DNA from: Candidatus Pacearchaeota archaeon RBG_13_36_9
Lineage (GTDB): Archaea > Nanobdellota > Nanobdellia > Pacearchaeales > GW2011-AR1
Length of the DNA stretch: 17,873 nt
Assembly: GCA_001786395.1 (NCBI GenBank)
Contig: MFWN01000081.1
Span: 41,887-59,759 of the forward strand
Direction of reading: 5' to 3'
Every line of letters begins with the position of its first letter. Within the stretch, counting starts at the first letter, position 1. Below are positions 6,593-13,221 of this stretch, piece after piece. Made by a program: the position numbers and the translations under genes. Under the pieces are notes generated by a model that saw only the letters and a list, made by a program, of their open reading frames with translations, was not told the DNA's origin and made no database searches.

Positions 6593-7174
6593 TCAAGGAT
6601 CCCTTGACTCGTAAAGATCTTCTGGATCAAACCCACATTGTCCTTTAATAAATCTATACAAGGGGAGATATAAGTCAGTCTCGTCTTCTTCTTCGGGCTC
6701 AATAAGAATACCTTTCCCTTTATGTGATTTTTTCACAAAATCAAATATTTTATTGTTTACAAATGTAATTCTTGCATCGCTGCCGGGGTCTTCGCTCGGA
6801 TGAATATGCTTTCTACTGTAGGCTGCTTTGTAGGTTTTAATAAATTTATTCAAAGAGGCTTTATCTTTATGTAATGAGAATCCATGATGCCCATTATTGA
6901 ACGGAGAGCCGAAAAACCAATCAAGAACTAGAATCTTTTTGTTGCAAGGCCCATTAATTTTTGGGCATTTTGGCTTTCCTTCATGCATCTTTTCAATTAT
7001 TTTCTTCTCTAATTCGGAATCTTCTTCGGATAAGGATGAAGAAAAAAATCTTTCATGCTCTTCTTTGTAGTCTTTCATTGCTTCCCAAGCAGATTCATAT
7101 TCTCCTTTTTTGATATAAGTCTCTACCCTTTCCCGTAAGGGATCAAGGTATTCGCAAATTCTTGATAATGTCAT
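6593..7174 (-). CDS. Unrecognised 193-residue soluble protein
   Basis: The N-terminal third is highly charged and helical (IKKGEYESAWEAMKDYKEE, then SSSLSEEDSELEKKIIEKM). A cysteine pair follows (KCPKINGPC), then a KKILVLDWFFGSPFNNGHHG stretch that looks like a folded beta core with possible metal or active-site histidines. The C-terminus is acidic (EPEEEDETD). No family is recognised. AGGAG at 7184-7188, nine nt before the ATG, is a good Shine-Dalgarno match, unlike the leaderless neighbours, so this mRNA has a leader and possibly a different history. The last 110 nt overlap a longer reading of the next ORF in another frame. A frameshift joining the two cannot be excluded. Confidence 0.6.
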   Translation of the reverse strand: MTLSRICEYLDPLRERVETYIKKGEYESAWEAMKDYKEEHERFFSSSLSEEDSELEKKIIEKMHEGKPKCPKINGPCNKKILVLDWFFGSPFNNGHHGFSLHKDKASLNKFIKTYKAAYSRKHIHPSEDPGSDARITFVNNKIFDFVKKSHKGKGILIEPEEEDETDLYLPLYRFIKGQCGFDPEDLYESRDP

Positions 7175-7183
7175 TTTGTTTTT

Positions 7184-7188
7184 CTCCT
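7184..7188 (-). promoter_or_regulatory. Shine-Dalgarno site AGGAG of the gene ending at 6593
   Basis: AGGAG lies nine nt before the ATG at 7174. It is notable because most single genes here appear leaderless. Confidence 0.55.
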
Positions 7189-7211
7189 AGTATTTTATTA
7201 CTATATAATAG

Positions 7212-7230
7212 TTATATATTGTGTATATAA
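7212..7230. promoter_or_regulatory. Palindromic AT-rich site between divergent genes
   Basis: TTATATA (7212-7218) and TATATAA (7224-7230) flank TTGTG. The site lies between the divergent genes starting at 7174 and 7298. It may contain the TATA box of the minus-strand gene, whose leader must begin before 7188, and could serve as an operator for the Lrp paralogue. AT-rich sequence makes chance palindromes common. Confidence 0.3.
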
Positions 7231-7268
7231 TAACTTTTCTATTAATAAACTATCTTTTTAGCAAAAGA

Positions 7269-7276
7269 TTTATAAA
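7269..7276 (+). promoter_or_regulatory. TATA box of the second Lrp gene
   Basis: TTTATAAA begins exactly 29 nt before the ATG at 7298, as at both Fic genes, supporting a leaderless transcript. Confidence 0.6.
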
Positions 7277-7297
7277 TAATGGTTATTTATATAAAAT

Positions 7298-8242
7298 ATG
7301 AAAATAGATAAGAAAGGTATGCAGATATTAGGCATTCTGGATTGGGATGCAAGAATCCCAATTTCAGGCATAGCAAAGAAGACTCGGCTTAACAAAGATG
7401 TAGTTAGATATAGAATAAGCAATCTTGAAAGAGATAATGTTCTTGAAGGCTATTATACAATAGTAAATACATCCAAACTTGGTTATTTAACTTTTAGGAT
7501 ATATTTTGATTTTATTAATCTAAATAAGCAAATTGAAGCTAAAATAATAAATTATCTTGATAATAAATTTAATGCAGGCCAGATATTTTCAATAGATGGA
7601 GAATATCAATTAGGGGTTATATGTTGGGAAAAATCTGTATATGAACTGCATAAAAAACTTGTAAACTTTAAGAAAATATTTGGAAATTTTATAAATAAAG
7701 AAGAAATGGCTATATTTGTTTCACTGGATCATTATCCTAAAAAATTCTTGAACAACACACAAAAAGAGGTTATTTCATTAAAGGAAGAGGAGAAAATAAA
7801 AATAAAAGACGAAGACGTAGAAATATTAAAAGAATTATCTAAAAATGCCAGAATTAGCTCTGTAGACTTAAGTGTTAAATTAAAAATCCCTCAAACAACA
7901 ATTATTTATAAAATCAAACAATTAAGAAAGGACGGAATTATATTAGGGTATAGAGCAAAGATTAATACAGAAAAGTTAGGCTACCAAAATTATTATTTGA
8001 GTTTATATACAAACAATACAAAAGAAGTAACAGAGATAATGGACTATGCTAAATACAATCTAAACTGCATTTATTCTGGGCAGGTTATTCCTGAAGCTAA
8101 TATTGAGATTGAAACAGAGTTTCAAAGCAAGCCAGAGTTGTTGGAGCTTATTGATAAATTAAAGGAGAGATTTAAATCAATCAAAAAAATAAAATATTGG
8201 TCAACATTAAAATATTATAAGCTAAATTACTATCCTTTTTAA
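7298..8242 (+). CDS. Two-unit Lrp/AsnC-family transcriptional regulator, paralogue of the gene at 1663
   Basis: This 314-residue protein repeats the plan of the 1663 gene. A helix-turn-helix at about 6-55 (GMQILGILDWDARIPISGIA, then VRYRISNLERDNVLEGY) and a sensor-like domain to about 150 are followed by a second helix-turn-helix at about 172-220 (VEILKELSKNARISSVDLSV, then IIYKIKQLRKDGIILGYRAK) and a second sensor-like domain. The linker between units is acidic-basic (SLKEEEKIKIKDED). Each half has the expected length of one Lrp protein, so one chain mimics a dimer. Ligand and targets are unknown. It is divergent from an unrecognised gene at 7174, a layout typical of a local regulator. Confidence 0.85.
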   Translation: MKIDKKGMQILGILDWDARIPISGIAKKTRLNKDVVRYRISNLERDNVLEGYYTIVNTSKLGYLTFRIYFDFINLNKQIEAKIINYLDNKFNAGQIFSIDGEYQLGVICWEKSVYELHKKLVNFKKIFGNFINKEEMAIFVSLDHYPKKFLNNTQKEVISLKEEEKIKIKDEDVEILKELSKNARISSVDLSVKLKIPQTTIIYKIKQLRKDGIILGYRAKINTEKLGYQNYYLSLYTNNTKEVTEIMDYAKYNLNCIYSGQVIPEANIEIETEFQSKPELLELIDKLKERFKSIKKIKYWSTLKYYKLNYYPF

Positions 8243-8283
8243 TCTCCTCTGGAATCTCGCTAAAAAATAATAACCTCTTATTT

Positions 8284-8363
8284 AGCGTCCCCGCCAAATC
8301 GCAAGTCTATTTTTGGATGCCCCTGATTATCACATAATGGTATCCATTTCTGGCGGGGCTATT
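8284..8363. repeat. GC-rich dispersed repeat, copy B
   Basis: AGCGTCCCCGCCAAATCGCA at 8284-8303 matches 4121-4140 with three changes, and TTTCTGGCGGGGCTAT at 8348-8363 matches 4153-4168. CCCCGCCA (8289-8296) pairs with TGGCGGGG (8351-8358). It fills the gap between convergent genes, and its right end overlaps the stop codon of the DUF2752 gene. It could act as a bidirectional terminator, be a structured RNA, or be a small mobile element. Confidence 0.6.
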
Positions 8364-8700
8364 TACCTCTTTTTCTGAGAAAAATATAAATTAGGTCATA
8401 AAAAATAAAGATTATAAGAGTTACTAATACAAGTACAGAAAGAGGATTATACTCAATGGCTTGGGGTATATTCCCCTTAAGCAAAGAAGATACCCCCCGG
8501 GTTATACCTACAGAATAACAATATTTCCCTAAAACATGATGGCATATAGAAAGATCAGGTAAAGATTCTAAAAAACTTATAGGAATGATAAATAATAAAA
8601 AAAGTATAGTGAGAAAAGTAAATATTCGATATTTTGGATAAGAAAGAGTCAAGATATCAAAAATAAAAATCTTTAATCGTTTAACTAACCCATTCAACAT
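8359..8700 (-). CDS. DUF2752 family membrane protein
   Basis: The 113-residue protein has hydrophobic segments at about 28-44 and 88-108 flanking a short loop with C53, C61 and GITRGVSSLLKGNIPQAIEYNPL. The loop matches the DUF2752 pattern, a cysteine followed by CGxTR and an NP motif, but the usual CPxCG reads CYSVG, so one conserved cysteine is missing. Function of the family is unknown. ATG at 8700 is preferred over a TTG at 8706. Either way the start lies inside the end of the TM2-domain gene (to 8681), so the two are translationally coupled. DUF2752 and TM2 genes are often neighbours, which supports both calls. Confidence 0.75.
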   Translation of the reverse strand: MLNGLVKRLKIFIFDILTLSYPKYRIFTFLTILFLLFIIPISFLESLPDLSICHHVLGKYCYSVGITRGVSSLLKGNIPQAIEYNPLSVLVLVTLIIFIFYDLIYIFLRKRGK

Positions 8701-8884
8701 CTTCAAAAGGGTGTTTTGTCGCTATAAGAATTAAGTCAATTAACCACCATATCCCGCACCCGCCAAAGGTAATTAATTTTAAAATACCAGTCCCGACTTT
8801 TCCCATGATAAATCTATCAACACCCAGAGTACCAAAAATAATTGACATTATCAGTGTTAACGTCCAGTTCACTTTTCTTTTCAT
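8681..8884 (-). CDS. TM2-domain membrane protein
   Basis: The 67-residue protein is almost wholly a TM2 domain: two hydrophobic helices joined by the loop GTLGVDRFIMGKVGTGILKL, including the family's DRF motif, then TFGGCGIWWLIDLILI. TM2 proteins are small membrane proteins of unclear role. TTTATTAA begins exactly 29 nt before the ATG at 8884, indicating a leaderless transcript that continues into the overlapping DUF2752 gene. Confidence 0.85.
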   Translation of the reverse strand: MKRKVNWTLTLIMSIIFGTLGVDRFIMGKVGTGILKLITFGGCGIWWLIDLILIATKHPFEDVEWVS

Positions 8885-8905
8885 AATAAAATAAGCAGAA
8901 AACCC

Positions 8906-8913
8906 TTAATAAA
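8906..8913 (-). promoter_or_regulatory. TATA box of the TM2-DUF2752 pair
   Basis: TTTATTAA on the minus strand begins exactly 29 nt before the ATG at 8884. Confidence 0.55.
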
Positions 8914-8989
8914 TCTATCTTTTTTAGGATGCATGGGTCATTAATTTAATTGGATGTCTGGAAAACGACGCGGTGACAAACTTATTTTA

Positions 8990-9295
8990 TCATCGCTCTT
9001 GATTCTCATTCAAATCTTTAACATAGCAAAAGCCTATATCAGTTTCCTCAATTCTTGAGAAATATCTAGTTACATCCACATCAACCCATTTCCAATAACA
9101 ATCTTCGCAGACTTTTCTTTGAGTTGTTGAATTGTCAACAATCGTTCTGAATGGCTCATTAACCATAGTCTGCTGATCATATTTCTTATGGCAATCTGGG
9201 CATTCAGTAAGATTCTGTTTATCCCATTTTTTTATGCAATCTGGACCATTCTCTTTGGGGCTTTCAGGTCCTGGTAATTGCTCTAAATTATTCAT
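8990..9295 (-). CDS. Small zinc-ribbon-like protein, unknown function
   Basis: The 101-residue protein has two cysteine pairs, CPDC at 32-35 and CEDC at 63-66, spaced like a treble-clef or ribbon zinc site, with a short flanking WKWVDVDVTRYF segment. Two further cysteines (C20, C90) lie outside. The N-terminus is polar and proline-rich, so probably flexible. No family is recognised; nucleic-acid or protein binding is possible. A weak TATA-like TTTAAA lies about 27 nt upstream at 9317-9322. It is divergent from rps15. Confidence 0.6.
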   Translation of the reverse strand: MNNLEQLPGPESPKENGPDCIKKWDKQNLTECPDCHKKYDQQTMVNEPFRTIVDNSTTQRKVCEDCYWKWVDVDVTRYFSRIEETDIGFCYVKDLNENQER

Positions 9296-9410
9296 GAATA
9301 TAACAATCTATTAATGTTTAAATGGATATGTATATTTAAAAAAACCTGTTTCCTATTATACATATTATTTCACTTTCTTGGTTTTTACTATTTTTGTATG
9401 ATTCAAAACA

Positions 9411-9418
9411 TTTTTAAA
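9411..9418 (+). promoter_or_regulatory. Candidate TATA box of the rps15 operon
   Basis: TTTTTAAA begins 29 nt before the ATG at 9440. If used, the transcript would start at or near the ATG and skip the AGGAG at 9430-9434. An upstream TATA (near 9326-9340) would instead give a leader containing that site. Confidence 0.35.
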
Positions 9419-9429
9419 GCTTCAAAAAT

Positions 9430-9434
9430 AGGAG
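9430..9434 (+). promoter_or_regulatory. Shine-Dalgarno site of rps15
   Basis: AGGAG lies five nt before the ATG at 9440. It helps decide this start over the in-frame one at 9314. Confidence 0.5.
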
Positions 9435-9439
9435 TAATC

Positions 9440-9847
9440 ATGACATACTCTAAAGCTAAGAAAACTAAAGAAACTCCTGTATGGCTGAAGTTTAGCGAAA
9501 AAGACACAGAAGCTATCGTAGTAAAGCTAGCTAAGCAGGGGCTTACTTCAGAAAAGATAGGCCTCGAATTGAGGGACACCTATGGAATACCAACAACAAG
9601 AATTACCGGAAAGAAAATAGGCCAAATTCTAAGAGAGAATGGCCTTTATCAAGACACGACTGCAGTCAACCTGGAAAAAAAACATCAAGCAATAGCTGAG
9701 CACCTAAAGAAGAACAAACAGGACAAAAGGGCTAAACTGGCACTGACTATAATCAGCGCTAGAATCTCAAAGTACAAAAAATATAAAAAGGGGAAAAATG
9801 CTGAAGAAAATCCAACAGATAGCAAGGGAATTCCTAAAGCAGACTGA
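9440..9847 (+). CDS. rps15: Small ribosomal subunit protein S15 (archaeal type, uS15)
   Basis: The 135-residue protein starts at the ATG 9440. The in-frame 42 residues before it are unlike S15 and would precede the Shine-Dalgarno site. The N-terminal part (VKLAKQGLTSEKIGLELRDT, YGIPTTRITGKKIGQILRENG) is the archaeal/eukaryotic extension. The RNA-binding helices follow (KHQAIAEHLKKNKQDKRAKL, then a basic ISARISKYKKYKK). It binds 16S rRNA in the central domain of the small subunit. The C-terminus (about 20 residues) is a polar tail. The last 50 nt overlap the RecJ-like gene, so the two are probably coupled. It heads the information-processing cluster to 12133. Confidence 0.93.
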   Translation: MTYSKAKKTKETPVWLKFSEKDTEAIVVKLAKQGLTSEKIGLELRDTYGIPTTRITGKKIGQILRENGLYQDTTAVNLEKKHQAIAEHLKKNKQDKRAKLALTIISARISKYKKYKKGKNAEENPTDSKGIPKAD

Positions 9848-11117
9848 AAACAAAAAAGTGCAGATTGTAAGCCATTATGATACCGATGGAATCTGCTCTG
9901 CTGCAATTATGGCAAAGGCCATGCAAAGCCTAGACAAAAATTTCTCTGTAAAAATTATAAAGCAGCTGGAAAAAGAAGCCATAGAAGATCTGCCAAAAAA
10001 CAGTGTACTTGTGTTTCTGGACTTGGCATCTGGAAGCCTAAAACATATAAACCAGCTGAAAAACCAGGTCTACATAATAGATCACCACGAAATAGACAAA
10101 AATGAAAAAATAAGCGAGAATGTCCATATTATAAACCCCTACCTGCATGATGAAGACAACCTATGCGGAGCTGCTTTAACCTACCTGTTTGTAAAAGAAA
10201 TAAATGCAGAAAACAAAAAATTAGCCAATCTGGCCGTAGTCGGGATGGTGGGGGACATGCATGACCAGAATATTGGAAAAATAGGCAATAGCATAATAAA
10301 CGACGCAGAAATGAAAGTGAAAAAAGGCCTGCTCCTATATCCAGCAACGCGCCCCCTGAACAAAACTCTCGAATTTAGCTCCAGCATTTTCATACCAGGA
10401 GTTACAGGAAGTTCAACAGGAGCGATAAGCCTGCTAAAAGATGCAGGGATAGAGAAAAAAGAGGGGGCATACAAGAGCCTCATAGAGTTGAATGAAGACG
10501 AAATGTCCAAGCTCGTAACTGCTATTGTATTAAAAAGGACAAAAAGAGACACTGAAAAATTTATAGGGAACATCTACCTTATAAAAATATTCAACAAGCT
10601 AGAAGATGCGCGTGAAATAAGCGCCATGATAAACGCATGCTCGCGGCTGGAGCACAGTGATGTTGCCCTGGCATTATGCATGGGCAGCAAAGAAGCAAGA
10701 AAGAAGGCAGAAAGGATTTACGCAGACTACAAGCAGCATATAATTTCCGGGCTTAACTTCGTTTCCAGCATAGAAAAAATACAGGGCAGGGATTACATAA
10801 TAATAAATGCCAAAGACAACATAAAAGACACGGTTATAGGCACAATCGCCTCTATCCTTTCCATGTCTGCAGTCTATAGGGAAGGAACTGCTATAATAAC
10901 AATGGCCTGGAACAACGACAAGATAAAAATCTCAGGAAGAATAGCAGGAAGAAACGGCCGCAACATAAGGGAGATTCTTGACTCAGTTGTTGAAAAGACC
11001 GGGGGCGAATCAGGAGGCCATCCATTAGCTGCAGGATGCCTGATTTCACGGGCAAAGGAAGAGGAATTCATAGAATTGCTCAGGAAAAAGCTGGAAATAG
11101 AATTAGTAAAGATTTAA
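9798..11117 (+). CDS. Archaeal RecJ-like DHH phosphoesterase (GAN/RecJ type)
   Basis: The 439-residue protein has all the DHH-family motifs: SHYDTDG with D28 and D30, FLDLASG with D75, IDHHE with D95-H96-H97, and VGMVGDMHD with D153. These bind two catalytic metals for 5'-to-3' hydrolysis of single-stranded nucleic acid. The C-terminal DHHA1 domain is shown by SGRIAGRNGRNIREIL and GGHPLAAG near 406-413. Archaeal homologues include the GINS-associated nuclease GAN of the replisome and RNA-acting RecJ proteins; the sequence alone does not separate them. The ATG at 9798 lies within the end of rps15, preceded by AGGGG, giving translational coupling. Placement beside S15 and S27e hints at a link to translation or RNA turnover as well as replication. 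Confidence 0.88.
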   Translation: MLKKIQQIAREFLKQTENKKVQIVSHYDTDGICSAAIMAKAMQSLDKNFSVKIIKQLEKEAIEDLPKNSVLVFLDLASGSLKHINQLKNQVYIIDHHEIDKNEKISENVHIINPYLHDEDNLCGAALTYLFVKEINAENKKLANLAVVGMVGDMHDQNIGKIGNSIINDAEMKVKKGLLLYPATRPLNKTLEFSSSIFIPGVTGSSTGAISLLKDAGIEKKEGAYKSLIELNEDEMSKLVTAIVLKRTKRDTEKFIGNIYLIKIFNKLEDAREISAMINACSRLEHSDVALALCMGSKEARKKAERIYADYKQHIISGLNFVSSIEKIQGRDYIIINAKDNIKDTVIGTIASILSMSAVYREGTAIITMAWNNDKIKISGRIAGRNGRNIREILDSVVEKTGGESGGHPLAAGCLISRAKEEEFIELLRKKLEIELVKI

Positions 11118-11141
11118 AAATAGACGTTCTTAAAATGGTTT

Positions 11142-11309
11142 ATGAAGAGTCGATTTGTAAAAGTAAGATGCCAAAAATGCAAGAACGAACAGGTAATATT
11201 TGGCAAAGCATCCTCCCGGGTAAAATGCTTAATCTGCGGGGATATTATGGCCCAACCAGCTGGCGGTAAGGCAAAAATAAAGGCCAGGATAGTAGAAATA
11301 TTAAATTAA
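11142..11309 (+). CDS. rps27e: Small ribosomal subunit protein S27e (eS27)
   Basis: A 55-residue frame, MKSRFVKVRCQKCKNEQ..., contains a C4 zinc ribbon (C10, C13, C29, C32) followed by MAQPAGGKAKIKARIVEIL, the hallmark end of S27e. It is a component of the small subunit in archaea and eukaryotes. It lies 24 nt after the RecJ-like gene and 12 nt before aIF2-alpha. The classic archaeal order is L44e-S27e-aIF2-alpha-Nop10; L44e is absent here, replaced by the S15-RecJ pair. A longer ORF at 11036-11269 in another frame is a shadow. Confidence 0.93.
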   Translation: MKSRFVKVRCQKCKNEQVIFGKASSRVKCLICGDIMAQPAGGKAKIKARIVEILN

Positions 11310-11321
11310 ATCGTTTTAGAC

Positions 11322-12020
11322 ATGAATCTAGAAGAAGGCCAAATACTAATATGCACTGTGACAAAGATAGTTGGCACGACAGTTTTTGTCAGGCTCGATG
11401 ATTACAACAAAGAAGGCACCATAATGACTTCTGAAATAGCCCCCGGAAGGATAAGAAACCTAAGGGATTATGTTGTTCCAAACAAAAAGATTGTGTGCAA
11501 GATTCTCAGGATGGATGATAGGGGGCATATTGACTTAAGTCTAAGAAGAGTTTCTGCAAAAGAAAAAAGAGAAGCCCTGGAAATGGGCCAAAAAGAGAAA
11601 GGCCTGATAGCCACAATCAAAACAATTGCAGAAAACCCGGAAAAGATAATAGAAAAAATAAAAGAAAGTTCGTCATTAGTTGAATTCTTCGAGCAGGCAA
11701 AGGATAAACCCGAGCTGCTTGAAGGACTTATGCCCCAAGAAGAAAGGGACAAACTGATTAAAATATTAAAAGAAAAAAAAGCAAAAGAAGTTTTCGTAAA
11801 AAAGAAGTTCTCTCTTTCAAACAAAGCAGAGGATGGAATAAAAAGAATAAAAAGTATTCTTCCTGCCGAAGCAAAGTACATTGCAGCCGGAAAATTCTCA
11901 ATAGAGATAAAAGATAAAAATTATAAGGATGCAAACCGCAGGCTAGACAGCCTTCTAATAGAAATAGAGAAAAAAGCAAAAGAAAATGGTTGTTTATTTT
12001 CCCTGTTAAAAGAAAAATGA
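11322..12020 (+). CDS. Translation initiation factor aIF2 subunit alpha
   Basis: The 232-residue protein begins with an S1-type OB fold (about 1-85: EEGQILICTVTKIVGTTVFV, DYNKEGTIMTSEIAPGRIRN, then GHIDLSLRRVSAKE). A helical middle domain and an alpha-beta C-terminal domain (about 175-232: EAKYIAAGKFSIEIKDKNYK, then ANRRLDSLLIEIEKKAKENG) follow and would contact aIF2-gamma. With the beta and gamma subunits it delivers initiator tRNA to the small subunit. It is somewhat shorter than the usual 260-275 residues. Its stop overlaps the nop10 start as ATGA, so the two are coupled. Neighbouring S27e supports the call. Confidence 0.93.
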   Translation: MNLEEGQILICTVTKIVGTTVFVRLDDYNKEGTIMTSEIAPGRIRNLRDYVVPNKKIVCKILRMDDRGHIDLSLRRVSAKEKREALEMGQKEKGLIATIKTIAENPEKIIEKIKESSSLVEFFEQAKDKPELLEGLMPQEERDKLIKILKEKKAKEVFVKKKFSLSNKAEDGIKRIKSILPAEAKYIAAGKFSIEIKDKNYKDANRRLDSLLIEIEKKAKENGCLFSLLKEK

Positions 12021-12133
12021 AGCTCAAAAAATGCAAGAAATGCAAAACTTACACTTTAGAAGATGAATGTAAAATATGCAGGGAAAAAACCAAGCAAGCC
12101 GGGTACAAGTTCAAAATATTTTTAAAAAATTAA
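12017..12133 (+). CDS. nop10: Nop10-like H/ACA RNP protein, unusually short
   Basis: A 38-residue frame begins at the ATGA overlap with aIF2-alpha. KKCKKCKTYTLEDECKICRE has the four cysteines C6, C9, C18 and C21 of the Nop10 zinc ribbon, followed by KTKQAGYKFKIF. Nop10 helps Cbf5 pseudouridylate rRNA with H/ACA guide RNAs. Family members usually have 55-60 residues, with a C-terminal linker and helix (an SPxD-type segment) that lies along Cbf5. Here that part is absent, and no continuation is seen in other frames. The protein may be a natural minimal form or have lost that contact. Location right after aIF2-alpha is the conserved archaeal position. Confidence 0.85.
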   Translation: MKLKKCKKCKTYTLEDECKICREKTKQAGYKFKIFLKN

Positions 12134-12156
12134 AATAACTTCTCTTGAAGAAATGT

Positions 12157-13116
12157 TTACTCTTTAAAATAGTCATAATTTAAAAAATATAATTTCTCAA
12201 TAATTTCATAAAGCTCTAGAAAAATTGAATAAAGATTATATGAAACTAAATTTTCTTTTCCTTTGCTTTTTCTAATTTTGTATTCGTAGGATTTTATTGT
12301 TTCATCTAATTCTTTAGTTAATGATTTAATTTTATCAAAATCAAATTTTCTATAAATAGAAGATGATTCTTCTATAAATCCCGATGCTTTTTGAAAAAAC
12401 TCCAATATCTCTTTATTTATCTTTGTTTTATTTTCGTGCTGCTCTAAAGCGATGTAAAAATATCTGTCTCCAATAGTTTCTAAATTATCTATAAGGTTGT
12501 AATACTGGAGTGTTTTTTTATATTCTTCATGGCCAAAAGAAACCAGTATTCTCGTACAAAAATCAGCTGTTTGATTTATTAATCTCTCGGCTAAGTAAGC
12601 TTCATCAAAAATATCTTTATTAAGGGAGAGAGCTTCATAAACTTGTTCTGCTTGATGTATTAGATGCAAATAAAGTTGATTAAAGGTATTATCAAATTCC
12701 TTGGGGTTTACTTTTGCGCTTTCCATTACCATGGCATAATTTTCATTTTTTTCTTTTCCTAACTCCCACAACTGCATTCCAATTAAATGGTCAAAAGTAT
12801 TTTTTATCATATCAATTTCCTTAACTTCTTTCCCCCTATGAATAACTGTCTTGTTTGGAGAATAAAGTGCCTTAATTTTTTTATATCCTGCTTTATACAA
12901 CAATCCAATAATTTTCGTAGAAATTGGATGCAAAGAACTGACATTTAATGCAGCACTATCTTCTTCTGTCATCGCCGCAGTTTTAATCTTTAAAGAACTT
13001 CCCTGCTCTTCAACTTCTATGTCCTGCCCTTTTTTTAGCTTAAATCTCTTCACCCAAGGCATAGGAAGAGAGACTGCTAAAGTTGCCTGTCCAGCTTGAA
13101 GTATTCTTCTTTTCAT
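12157..13116 (-). CDS. PhoU-family regulator with N-terminal AbrB-like domain
   Basis: The 319-residue protein starts with an AbrB/SpoVT-like segment (QATLAVSLPMPWVKRFKLKK, then GQDIEVEEQGSSLKIK) at about 7-47. This is followed by all-helical sequence from about 105 with PhoU-like spacing and charges, including FDHLIGMQLWELGKEKNENY and YNLIDNLETIGDRYFYIALE. PhoU proteins bind metals and control phosphate uptake transporters and sensing. AbrB-PhoU fusions are known in archaea, where they may also bind DNA. No pst transporter genes are in the window. A minus-strand TATA box begins exactly 29 nt before the ATG. It is convergent with nop10 and divergent from the HD gene. Confidence 0.82.
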   Translation of the reverse strand: MKRRILQAGQATLAVSLPMPWVKRFKLKKGQDIEVEEQGSSLKIKTAAMTEEDSAALNVSSLHPISTKIIGLLYKAGYKKIKALYSPNKTVIHRGKEVKEIDMIKNTFDHLIGMQLWELGKEKNENYAMVMESAKVNPKEFDNTFNQLYLHLIHQAEQVYEALSLNKDIFDEAYLAERLINQTADFCTRILVSFGHEEYKKTLQYYNLIDNLETIGDRYFYIALEQHENKTKINKEILEFFQKASGFIEESSSIYRKFDFDKIKSLTKELDETIKSYEYKIRKSKGKENLVSYNLYSIFLELYEIIEKLYFLNYDYFKE

Positions 13117-13137
13117 AACCTAACCAAGAAAAACAAC

Positions 13138-13145
13138 TATATAAA
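13138..13145 (-). promoter_or_regulatory. TATA box of the PhoU-like gene
   Basis: TTTATATA on the minus strand begins exactly 29 nt before the ATG at 13116. Confidence 0.6.
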
Positions 13146-13192
13146 TATTTCTACTTAATATAATTACTTATAATTATTATACTTTAAAAATA

Positions 13193-13200
13193 ACTATATA
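13193..13200 (+). promoter_or_regulatory. TATA-like box of the HD gene
   Basis: ACTATATA begins exactly 29 nt before the ATG at 13222. A second AT-rich stretch, TTTATA at 13215-13220, lies too close to the start to serve. Confidence 0.5.
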
Positions 13201-13221
13201 GTAAGTTATACAAGTTTATAT

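Noticed and set aside
9314..9439. N-terminal extension of S15 by 42 residues
   Set aside because: Hydrophobic sequence unlike S15; a Shine-Dalgarno site sits just before the ATG at 9440.
11036..11269. 77-residue ORF overlapping rps27e
   Set aside because: Out of frame with the clear S27e zinc-ribbon protein and the RecJ-like C-terminus; a shadow.
10129..12045. Several minus-strand ORFs under recJ-like and aif2a genes
   Set aside because: Antisense shadows rich in Phe, Ser and Leu from AAA/GAA-rich coding strands; no domain features.
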